Part shown: positions 1 through 5,222 of the stretch, in pieces
Layout of the letters: the number at the start of each line of letters is the position of its first letter
How positions within the stretch are numbered: position 1 is the stretch's first letter
Notes under the pieces: generated by a model
Database searches by the model: none
What the model saw: only the letters and a program-made list of their open reading frames with translations
What the model was told of the DNA's origin: nothing
NCBI GenBank assembly: GCA_029881775.1
Contig: JAOULY010000064.1
Coordinates: 1 to 8,206, forward strand
Direction of reading: 5' to 3'
Length of the DNA stretch: 8,206 bases
Source: Gammaproteobacteria bacterium
Lineage (GTDB): Bacteria; Pseudomonadota; Gammaproteobacteria; UBA9214
Position numbers and translations under genes: made by a program

Positions 1-678
1 ACCGCCAACGCGGTCTGGGGCAATGAAGCCAGCGTCCTGGTCGGTGATTTTCTCTACTCGCGCGCCTTTGAAATGATGGTGAATGCCAATGACATGCGCA
101 TTATGGAAATCATGTCACACACCACCAATACCATTGCCGAGGGCGAAGTATTGCAACTGCTGAACTGCCATGATGCGGATACCACTGAATCGCGCTACAT
201 GGACGTTGTCAGCCGCAAGACCGCCCGGCTGTTCGAGGCGGCCGCACAGATCGGCGCCGTACTGGGCGAGCAACCGGAAGCCATTGAATCCGCACTGTCC
301 GGTTATGGACTGCACCTCGGCATCTGCTTTCAGCTGATCGACGACGTGCTGGATTACAGCGCATCGCCCGAAGATACCGGCAAGAATGTCGGCGACGACC
401 TGGCCGAAGGCAAGCCGACCCTGCCGCTGATCCATGCCATCCATCGTGGCACGCCATCCCAGGCCAGACTGATCCGGCGCGCCATCGAGAATGGCGGACA
501 TGACAATATGCAGGATGTGTGCGCAATTATTGAATCAACCGGGGGCATCCCCTACACTGCGCAAGCGGCACGGCGCGAGGCCGATCTGGCAATCGCAGCA
601 CTGGATCCATTGCCGGATTCAGCCTATAAAGACGCCTTGTACAACCTGGCAGAATTTTCGGTCAACCGCACTTTTTAG
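1..678 (+). CDS. ispB: Octaprenyl diphosphate synthase, C-terminal part (5' end outside window)
   Basis: This is the 3' part of a long-chain trans-polyprenyl diphosphate synthase, which extends farnesyl diphosphate with isopentenyl units to make the ubiquinone/menaquinone side chain in the cytoplasm. The frame is open from base 1 and gives 225 residues. Recognisable IspB blocks are NEASVLVGDFLYSRAF near the left edge, AEGEVLQL, KTARLFEAAAQ, the second Asp-rich motif DDVLD (bases 340-354, which binds diphosphate through Mg2+), and GKNVGDDLAEGKPTLPL. The E. coli protein is about 323 residues, so roughly the first 100, with the first DDxxD motif, lie upstream of the window. The stop is TAG at 676-678, and the tRNA-Pro gene begins at the next base. 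Assignment to the IspB family is near certain. The exact chain length made (C40 or otherwise) cannot be read from this part. Confidence 0.96.
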   Translation, partial: TANAVWGNEASVLVGDFLYSRAFEMMVNANDMRIMEIMSHTTNTIAEGEVLQLLNCHDADTTESRYMDVVSRKTARLFEAAAQIGAVLGEQPEAIESALSGYGLHLGICFQLIDDVLDYSASPEDTGKNVGDDLAEGKPTLPLIHAIHRGTPSQARLIRRAIENGGHDNMQDVCAIIESTGGIPYTAQAARREADLAIAALDPLPDSAYKDALYNLAEFSVNRTF

Positions 679-755
<77 letters not shown>

Positions 756-789
756 TTTTCCAGGCCATGGGGACACGCCGGGATTCAAT

Positions 790-1545
790 GTGAAAAATAA
801 ATATATTCTGGGTTTGCTATTGTTGCTTGCACTGCCAGTGCAGGGACTTTGCAGCGAGCTGCCTGAAGGCGGCAATGCGGTGCCACTGGATGACGACTTC
901 CCGCTGTTTAATGAAGCCGACATCATTACGATGTACGACCCGCTGGAACCCATCAACCGGGGCATCTTCTGGTTTAACGACAAGCTTTATTTCCTGGCAC
1001 TGAAACCGGTCGCCAGGGGCTGGCGATATGCGCCTGAACCGCTCCGCATTTCAATCAAAAACTTTTTCCAGAACCTGCGCTCACCCGTGCGCATCATCAA
1101 TGCCGGACTGCAGGGAAAATTTGCCGCGGCCGGCACTGAACTGACCCGTTTCGTCACCAACACGACACTGGGTATCGGCGGGCTGTTCGATCCTGCGAAA
1201 GAACATTTTGGCCAGCAGCTGCAGAATGAAGACATCGGGCAGACGCTGGGGCACTACGGTATAGGGCATGGCCCTTACCTGGTGCTGCCGTTTCTCGGAC
1301 CGTCCAGCCTGCGTGACGGTATCGGGCGGGTTGGCGACACCTACCTGGACCTGACCTGGTACCTCTGGGGCGCCGAAAAGAGCGAGCACAATTACGATTA
1401 TATCGGTGCGCGTGTCGCGGATTCGATCAATGACGTTGCGCTGGACAAGGATACCTACGAAGGCATCAAGCGCGACGCACTCGATCCCTACCTGTTCATG
1501 CGCGATGCCTACGCGCAGTACCGTCGCAACCTGACCAGGAAGTAA
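790..1545 (+). CDS. mlaA: MlaA/VacJ family outer-membrane phospholipid-trafficking protein
   Basis: MlaA sits in the outer membrane, usually with a porin, and removes misplaced phospholipids from the outer leaflet, passing them to MlaC and the MlaFEDB transporter to keep outer-membrane asymmetry. This 251-residue protein has a hydrophobic N-terminal signal (residues about 5-20), then the family hallmark YDPLEPINRGIFWFND at 49 onward, FFQNLRSPV, RFVTNTTLGIGGLFDPA, and GHGPYLVLPFLGPSSLRDG, in the standard order. The start is GTG at 790; no in-frame ATG or GTG lies between the tRNA and this codon, and the overlapping ATG at 788 runs straight into a stop. A weak GGGA lies about 6 nt upstream. The only Cys near the signal end is Cys21, preceded by Q-G-L, which is a poor lipobox. 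The other mla genes are not in this window. The 3' end faces mazG across 30 bp with no terminator between them. Confidence 0.93.
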   Translation: MKNKYILGLLLLLALPVQGLCSELPEGGNAVPLDDDFPLFNEADIITMYDPLEPINRGIFWFNDKLYFLALKPVARGWRYAPEPLRISIKNFFQNLRSPVRIINAGLQGKFAAAGTELTRFVTNTTLGIGGLFDPAKEHFGQQLQNEDIGQTLGHYGIGHGPYLVLPFLGPSSLRDGIGRVGDTYLDLTWYLWGAEKSEHNYDYIGARVADSINDVALDKDTYEGIKRDALDPYLFMRDAYAQYRRNLTRK

Positions 1546-1575
1546 CCGGCGTCAGGCAAAACGACGCGGCCGCAT

Positions 1576-2379
1576 TCAGTCACCATGCTCGGCGCGCTTG
1601 GCCTGCTCCCAGTAGCGGCTCAGGGTATCAATACCGGCTGTCGACATCGCAATACCTGACCGGGCGCAGCTGGCCTCCACTCTCTGAAACCGCCTGACAA
1701 ATTTCCTGTTGCCCTGGCGCAATGCGGATTCCGGATCTATACCGGCGTGACGCACCAGGTTGACCACGGCAAACAACAGGTCACCACACTCATCCAGCAA
1801 GGCATCATGATCGATTACGCCGTGCATTTCTTCACGCACCTCGTCCAGTTCCTCGCTGACCTTGGCAAAGACACCACTGCTGTCAGGCCAGTCGAAGCCG
1901 ACACTGGCGGCCTTCCTCTGCAGCTTGTCGGCCTGCGTCAAAGCCGGCAGCCCGGTGACAACACCATCGAGAATACTGCGGTTCTCGCCCTTCTCGCGCT
2001 GCTTGTGTTTTTCCCACTCGCGCGTTTGTTCCTCCGCGTCGGCAACAACCGCGTCCGCGAATACGTGCGGATGACGCCGGGTCATCTTGTCGCAAATGGA
2101 TGTAACAACATCTTCAAACCCGAACCAGCCCGCCTCGCTGGCCAGTTGCGAATGGAAAACCACCTGGAACAGCAAGTCACCAAGCTCTTCCCGCAACGCG
2201 TCCTGGTCATTCGATTCGATCGCATCGACCACCTCATATGCTTCTTCAAGCGTATACGGTGCAATGCTATGAAAATCCTGCTGCAGGTCCCACGGGCAGC
2301 CGCCTTGCGGATCGCGCAGGCGTTCCATGATGCACAGCAGCGAATCGATTGAGGCTGGCTTGTCCTGCGTTGATGACAT
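1576..2379 (-). CDS. mazG: Nucleoside triphosphate pyrophosphohydrolase MazG
   Basis: This cytoplasmic house-cleaning enzyme hydrolyses (d)NTPs to NMP and pyrophosphate, and in E. coli also affects (p)ppGpp levels during starvation. The product is 267 residues (E. coli MazG is 263) and has the two tandem MazG domains of the long form. The first has the opening LRDPQGGCPWDLQQ, then EEAYEVVDAI (about 45-54) and EELGDLLFQVVFH (about 64-76), with the EExxE/ExxD metal-binding residues. The second has EELDEVREE and DECGDLLFAVVNLVRHAG. The linker carries WEKHKQREK and KLQRKAASVGFDWP, typical of the family. The start ATG at 2377-2379 has a good AGGAG (2387-2391) 7 nt upstream. It is transcribed toward mlaA; a terminator at 2444-2469 separates it from the upstream minus-strand gene, so it probably has its own promoter in 2392-2440, though I see no convincing -35/-10 pair. 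There is no toxin-antitoxin mazEF next to it. Confidence 0.96.
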   Translation of the reverse strand: MSSTQDKPASIDSLLCIMERLRDPQGGCPWDLQQDFHSIAPYTLEEAYEVVDAIESNDQDALREELGDLLFQVVFHSQLASEAGWFGFEDVVTSICDKMTRRHPHVFADAVVADAEEQTREWEKHKQREKGENRSILDGVVTGLPALTQADKLQRKAASVGFDWPDSSGVFAKVSEELDEVREEMHGVIDHDALLDECGDLLFAVVNLVRHAGIDPESALRQGNRKFVRRFQRVEASCARSGIAMSTAGIDTLSRYWEQAKRAEHGD

Positions 2380-2443
2380 TTCAAGGCTCCTGGATTTTTA
2401 TGTGTACGAATTTACATCACCCGTAAAAGCATACGGCAGACAT

Positions 2444-2469
2444 AAAAAAACACCGGCATTCTGCCGGTG
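2444..2469 (-). terminator. Rho-independent terminator of the DUF882 peptidase gene
   Basis: CACCGGCA (2451-2458), a 3-nt loop and TGCCGGTG (2462-2469) form a perfect 8-bp GC-rich stem. On the minus strand it is followed by seven U (2450 down to 2444) and lies 25 bp after the TGA of the 2495-3070 gene. The plus side has only four T after the stem, so the main activity should be leftward. Confidence 0.88.
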
Positions 2470-2494
2470 TTTTAATGTGCGTTTAACCGCGATC

Positions 2495-3070
2495 CTACCA
2501 GCTGCGGGCGGGCCCAACGTCAACATGGATAAACCCGGAACCTGGATAATAACCCACGCCACCAGCCTTCAGGTCGAGTGCCGCAAGCTGCAGGCGCTTC
2601 AGGTCATAACCCGGCAGACGGACATCGATCGCCATGCCTCGCATGTGGTAACTGCGTTTTGCAACACCCGAACTCTTGCTGCGCAATGCCTGGTTGGTCG
2701 CCGGCGAACGATAGCCCGAGATAACTTCGAAGGCCTTGCTACTATCCGTTTTGGACTGCAACAGAAACAACAGGTCCAGCAACTGCGTATCCATGGAGTA
2801 AATCTCGTCGGTGCGATGATCACGCAATACGCTGTCGATAGTGGCGAGGCCATCGTTAACATAATCGCCATCGGCCCAATAAACGGTGGAAACCGCTTCA
2901 CCAGTGTGTGTATTTTGAAAACGGAGAATGCGTTCGTGCGAAGAGTTGGCTTTTGCGAGAAGCGGTGATGCCAGCAGGCTTGCGCTGACTGCCGCACCCA
3001 GGCGAAGAAAATCACGTCGTCGCAAATCGCTATTCCGGGACAACCGGCGACCTGAATCTTTTGACTTCAT
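2495..3070 (-). CDS. mepK: Tat-exported DUF882 / M15 family murein endopeptidase (YcbK/MepK-like)
   Basis: This is a 191-residue periplasmic zinc peptidase of the YcbK group. E. coli YcbK (MepK) cuts peptidoglycan cross-links, favouring 3-3 (L,D) bonds, to allow wall growth. The N-terminus has a twin-arginine signal, R17-R18-R19-D-F-L-R, then a hydrophobic stretch (about 24-38) and an Ala-x-Ala site near 39-41, so it should leave folded via Tat. The catalytic half shows ISGYRSPATNQ (117-127), SYHMRGMAIDVRLPG with His142 and Asp149, and GSGFIHVDVGPARSW with His182, which is the M15-type metal site, ending on the usual Trp. The ATG at 3068-3070 has an AGGA 9 nt upstream. It has its own sigma-70-like promoter and terminator, so it is probably a single-gene unit. 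The family assignment is firm; bond specificity is inferred from E. coli. Confidence 0.92.
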   Translation of the reverse strand: MKSKDSGRRLSRNSDLRRRDFLRLGAAVSASLLASPLLAKANSSHERILRFQNTHTGEAVSTVYWADGDYVNDGLATIDSVLRDHRTDEIYSMDTQLLDLLFLLQSKTDSSKAFEVISGYRSPATNQALRSKSSGVAKRSYHMRGMAIDVRLPGYDLKRLQLAALDLKAGGVGYYPGSGFIHVDVGPARSW

Positions 3071-3145
3071 ACACTGAGTTCCTGTGATTAAGGATAACTA
3101 GCTGTATTCAAAAGATATTATTATCGCCAGTAAAATTAGCGTTTG

Positions 3146-3173
3146 ATTATACACTAACTGAATGACGAGTAAA
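3146..3173 (-). promoter_or_regulatory. Sigma-70-type promoter for the DUF882 peptidase gene
   Basis: On the minus strand, TTTACT (3168-3173) and a perfect TATAAT (3146-3151) are 16 bp apart. The expected start near 3139 leaves an AT-rich leader of about 69 nt before the ATG at 3070. The -10 is a full consensus match and the -35 matches 4 of 6. The prediction rests on sequence alone. Confidence 0.62.
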
Positions 3174-3304
3174 TACCTGCATATAGATCACTGTCGTCCG
3201 AAACAGCAGATACTTGAGTCGGTACACGTCCTGCCACGACAGGGCACAGTCTGTGCAGTCAGCTAAAAAACCGACTGATAGGGAATATCAAACGACTGGA
3301 AATG

Positions 3305-3760
3305 TCAGTGCCGCTGGCCGTTCATGGCCGCGATAACTTCATCTTCATACTGAATGCGGTCGGCAATACACTCACCCAGGTTGGAGAGATCCACTGCCAG
3401 GAACTCGACACTGTTATCCAGAGACATCGCTTCGTACTTGTCATTGAAGCGCAGAATGGTATCCGTTGTTTCCACAATCTTTGGATACAACTCATCGGCG
3501 ATTGACAGGACCGATGTGCGCCGCTCCTTGTTATCTGCAAGAAAACGGTACAACTGGAAGTGGGCGCTCGCGGTGTAGTCGATCAGCGCCTCGCAGAATT
3601 TACGCAGCGCCTTCTCCATGGAGGGATCCGGGTGAAACGGCTGGCGATCAGCCAGTTCGGCCAGTAGCGAGAGTGTGGCAGTGCGTGCACCAACCAGCGC
3701 ATCCAGCTTTTCCCGTGATTTGCGTCTGCGATCAGCACCATCCGGAAATTGCGAGCCCAT
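3305..3760 (-). CDS. rsd: Rsd/AlgQ family anti-sigma-70 regulator
   Basis: Rsd binds sigma-70 region 4 and reduces its association with core RNA polymerase as cells enter stationary phase; the Pseudomonas homologue AlgQ also affects alginate and siderophore genes. The 151-residue, largely helical protein matches the family length (E. coli Rsd is 158). Aligning by eye, LRKFCEALIDYTASAHFQLYRFL corresponds to the E. coli segment around LDDFCQSLVDYLSAGHF, and LSNLGECIADRIQYEDEVI to LSDIGEALEARFVLEDKLI near the C-terminus. The start ATG (3758-3760) has a strong AGGAG (3767-3771) 6 nt upstream. On the minus strand an AT-rich TATAAA (3784-3789) could be its -10, giving a short leader, but I find no clear -35. 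No proper terminator is visible downstream: there is only a weak TGATA/TATCA stem with a T6 run 5 nt beyond it, before the peptidase promoter. Confidence 0.88.
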   Translation of the reverse strand: MGSQFPDGADRRRKSREKLDALVGARTATLSLLAELADRQPFHPDPSMEKALRKFCEALIDYTASAHFQLYRFLADNKERRTSVLSIADELYPKIVETTDTILRFNDKYEAMSLDNSVEFLAVDLSNLGECIADRIQYEDEVIAAMNGQRH

Positions 3761-4078
3761 TCAATTCTCCTGTAGTTATTGATTTTATAGTAAATTTAAT
3801 AATTTCCCCGTGCCATCCAGCTGCGGGGCGCTGTGCGGGGCCTATTGTATCAATACGCCGCCGGCCTGTCTCACGTCAGTCGTCCTTATGATACCGACAA
3901 GCCAATGTATTCAATTGGAAATCCTTATAAGCTAGCCGACCGCCTGGCCAACCTGCCACACTACCGCAACTTGAACATACACAACCCGACCCGGCATATC
4001 CCTATAAGGATAGAGGTATATTATCTTATTGTTTTTTAAAATAATAATGCCCAGAACATAGAATTCGGCCGAGCTATA
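3761..4078. other. Long AT-rich intergenic region between rsd and the iscR promoter
   Basis: No credible gene is seen here. A 68-codon open frame at 3833-4039 starts on GTG, has no Shine-Dalgarno and resembles no family I know. The region holds the rsd 5' signals (3761-3790), a G/C-rich block with near-repeats of CTGCGGGG and GTGCGGGG (about 3820-3840), a small CCAAT/ATTGG inverted repeat (3902-3918), a TATCC-6 nt-GGATA dyad (3997-4012) and a very AT-rich tract (about 4016-4047). A TATAAT hexamer at 4075-4080 lacks a matching -35. The dyads could bind regulators of either divergent gene, but none matches a site I can name. Confidence 0.5.
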
Positions 4079-4103
4079 ATTCTTGACTAAAAGACTCAAC
4101 CAT
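4079..4103 (+). promoter_or_regulatory. Putative type 1 IscR operator
   Basis: The core TTGACTAAAAGACTCAA (4083-4099) is an imperfect dyad. Against the type 1 IscR consensus as I recall it (ATASYYGACT, then RWWWYAGTCRRSTAT), 21 of 25 positions agree; the mismatches are at positions 3, 15, 17 and 23. In E. coli, type 1 sites overlap the iscR promoter and are bound well only by [2Fe-2S]-IscR. Here the site covers the -35 and spacer. The consensus is from memory, so the score should be recomputed with a proper matrix. Confidence 0.58.
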
Positions 4104-4112
4104 TACTATTAT
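4083..4112 (+). promoter_or_regulatory. Promoter of the iscR-iscU operon
   Basis: TTGACT (4083-4088, 5 of 6 consensus) and TATTAT (4107-4112, 5 of 6) are separated by 18 bp, placing the transcription start near 4119 and leaving a leader of about 116 nt before the iscR ATG. The -35 lies inside the putative IscR operator, the arrangement expected for direct repression. An alternative -10 (TATAAT, 4075-4080) just upstream has no good -35. Confidence 0.6.
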
Positions 4113-4128
4113 TACAACATTAGTAGCG

Positions 4129-4155
4129 CGACCCGCAGATTTCATCGACGGGTTG
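4129..4155 (+). promoter_or_regulatory. 5' leader hairpin 1 of iscR mRNA
   Basis: CGACCCG (4129-4135) pairs with CGGGTTG (4149-4155) over 7 bp including one G-U, around a 13-nt loop. It starts about 10 nt after the predicted transcription start and is not followed by a U tract, so it is not an intrinsic terminator. It may protect the 5' end or stack on the downstream structure. Confidence 0.45.
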
Positions 4156-4162
4156 CAGCAGG

Positions 4163-4221
4163 GTGTGCACCGGTAAGGATACGGACCGGGCACACGAACT
4201 GAGACATGCGACACCGTATCC
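4163..4221 (+). promoter_or_regulatory. Predicted H-type pseudoknot in the iscR leader, abutting the ribosome-binding site
   Basis: Stem 1: GTGTGC (4163-4168), bulged A4169 and CCGGT (4170-4174) pair with ACCGG (4185-4189) and GCACAC (4190-4195), giving 11 bp. Its loop contains GGATACGG (4177-4184), exactly complementary to CCGTATCC (4214-4221). This gives the order of a classical H-type pseudoknot: loop 1 of 2 nt, stem 2 of 8 bp, no gap between stems (so they can stack), and loop 3 of 18 nt across the 11-bp stem. The last strand ends 3 nt before the Shine-Dalgarno GAGG (4225-4228), so folding could limit or time ribosome access. Pairing is read directly from the bases; regulation is inference. 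It resembles no riboswitch class I can name. Confidence 0.55.
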
Positions 4222-4234
4222 ACCGAGGTTAACC

Positions 4235-4678
4235 ATGAAGTTATCTACCAAAGGCCGTCACGCAGTAACCGCCATGATGGAACTGGCATTACAGCACAAA
4301 CAGGGGCCGGTAACGCTTGCGGATATTTCTGCGCAGCAATCCATTTCGATTTCCTACCTGGAGCAACTGTTTGCGCGCCTGCGCCAGCATGGACTGGTCA
4401 CCGGCATGCGCGGCCCCGGCGGCGGCTATTGCCTGGCGCGCCCGGCAGGTGAAATCACGATTGCCAATATTCTTGCCACGGTGGACGACGTTAGCCGCCG
4501 CGAAGAACAACCGCATACACAGGGTGAAATCCCTGCCGGCGGACAGATGTGGATGCACCTGAGTAACCGCATCTACGACTACCTGGACAGCATAACGCTG
4601 GAAGAAGCCGTTGCTTCATTCAGTGGCGAGGCGAAGGAATCCCAGTTCGGTTCCGGCTTCCAGCAAACTGCCGCATAA
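4235..4678 (+). CDS. iscR: IscR-family (Rrf2) transcriptional regulator lacking the Fe-S cluster cysteines
   Basis: IscR is a dimeric winged-helix repressor that senses Fe-S status. This 147-residue protein begins MKLSTKGRHAVTAMMELAL and keeps the DNA-binding half: ADISAQQSISISYLEQLF with Glu43 (the residue that restricts E. coli apo-IscR to type 2 sites) and the wing RGPGGGY (59-65). In E. coli the region after VDE holds Cys92, Cys98, Cys104 and His107. Here the matching stretch (about 84-112) reads from VDDVSRREEQPHTQGE through to MWMHLSNR and has no cysteine; the only Cys in the protein is Cys66 after the wing. The frame is clean, so this is not a frameshift artefact. The start is ATG 4235, matching the family N-terminus, with GAGG 6 nt upstream; an in-frame GTG at 4163 would translate the leader hairpin and is rejected. 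It lies 37 bp before iscU and is very likely co-transcribed with it. Another Rrf2 subfamily remains possible, but IscR-like DNA-binding residues and context favour IscR. Confidence 0.87.
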   Translation: MKLSTKGRHAVTAMMELALQHKQGPVTLADISAQQSISISYLEQLFARLRQHGLVTGMRGPGGGYCLARPAGEITIANILATVDDVSRREEQPHTQGEIPAGGQMWMHLSNRIYDYLDSITLEEAVASFSGEAKESQFGSGFQQTAA

Positions 4679-4715
4679 CTGTTAATTATCAGAAATATTT
4701 TTTGGAGAAACGCAA

Positions 4716-5093
4716 ATGGCGTACAGTGAAAAAGTTCTGGATCACTACGAAAACCCGCGCAATGTCGGCACTTTCGAAAAAGACGACATGCAGGTGGGTA
4801 CCGGCATGGTCGGTGCACCGGCATGCGGTGACGTGATGCGTCTGCAGATCAAGGTGGGGGACGATGGCATTATTAAAGATGCCAGGTTCAAGACTTATGG
4901 CTGTGGTTCTGCTATCGCTTCCAGTTCCCTGCTGACTGAATGGGTCAAGGGCAAGTCGCTGGATGAGGCACGCGCCATCAAGAATACCGACATTGCCGAA
5001 GAGCTCGCCCTGCCACCGGTGAAAGTCCACTGTTCCGTACTGGCAGAGGACGCCATCAAGGCAGCCATCGAGGATTACCAGACAAAGCGCTGA
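4716..5093 (+). CDS. iscU: Fe-S cluster assembly scaffold IscU
   Basis: IscU receives sulfur from the cysteine desulfurase IscS and iron, builds a [2Fe-2S] cluster, and hands it on with the HscA/HscB chaperones. The 125-residue protein is nearly the full E. coli length (128) and very close to it in sequence. The cluster ligands and helper residues are intact: Cys37 and Asp39 in GAPACGD, Cys63 in KTYGCGSA, and His105-Cys106 in KVHCSVLAEDA. The HscA recognition motif LPPVK (99-103) is also kept, so it should work with a normal Isc chaperone system encoded elsewhere. GGAG (4704-4707) lies 8 nt before the ATG. The usual iscS gene between iscR and iscU is missing, and a strong terminator follows 27 bp after the stop, so iscA, hscB, hscA and fdx are not downstream. 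It may be a second copy or part of a split isc system. Confidence 0.97.
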   Translation: MAYSEKVLDHYENPRNVGTFEKDDMQVGTGMVGAPACGDVMRLQIKVGDDGIIKDARFKTYGCGSAIASSSLLTEWVKGKSLDEARAIKNTDIAEELALPPVKVHCSVLAEDAIKAAIEDYQTKR

Positions 5094-5120
5094 TTATCAC
5101 AGCCGGCAGCACATCGAAAA

Positions 5121-5147
5121 ACGGGACCCGCGGGTCCCGTTTTTTTT
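5121..5147 (+). terminator. Strong Rho-independent terminator after iscU
   Basis: ACGGGACCCG followed by CGGGTCCCGT (5121-5140) is a perfect 20-base palindrome that folds into a GC-rich hairpin, followed by a run of eight T (5140-5147). An A run just before the stem (5117-5121) could give some activity in the opposite direction. It lies 27 bp after the iscU stop and closes the two-gene operon. Confidence 0.93.
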
Positions 5148-5222
5148 ATTCGCATCCCTGGATAAGCACTGCAGAAGAAACATGTGCAGAGAGCGGCAAC
5201 TGTCGTACCGGAATCGGTTACT

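Noticed and set aside
1747..2352. Long plus-strand open frame (201 codons) opposite mazG
   Set aside because: It lies wholly antisense to a well-supported mazG and encodes nothing recognisable; it is a shadow of the codon pattern of the real gene.
2399..2427. Possible mazG promoter TTTACG-17 bp-CACATA on the minus strand
   Set aside because: The -10 matches only 2 of 6 consensus bases, too weak to annotate.
2327..2968. 213-codon plus-strand open frame opposite the DUF882 peptidase
   Set aside because: It is antisense to a clear Tat-signal peptidase and runs through that gene's terminator; it has no family features.
3997..4012. TATCC-6 nt-GGATA dyad considered as an IscR type 2 site
   Set aside because: The spacing between the CC and GG elements is shorter than in the type 2 consensus as I recall it, so it is left unnamed.
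3833..4039. 68-codon open frame in the rsd-iscR spacer
   Set aside because: It has a GTG start, no Shine-Dalgarno, no recognisable domain and unremarkable composition; it is likely a chance frame.
4163..4234. Upstream GTG start that would extend IscR by 24 residues
   Set aside because: IscR proteins start at the MKLSTKGR-type sequence, ATG 4235 has GAGG at proper spacing, and the extension would translate through the strong leader hairpin with no family resemblance.
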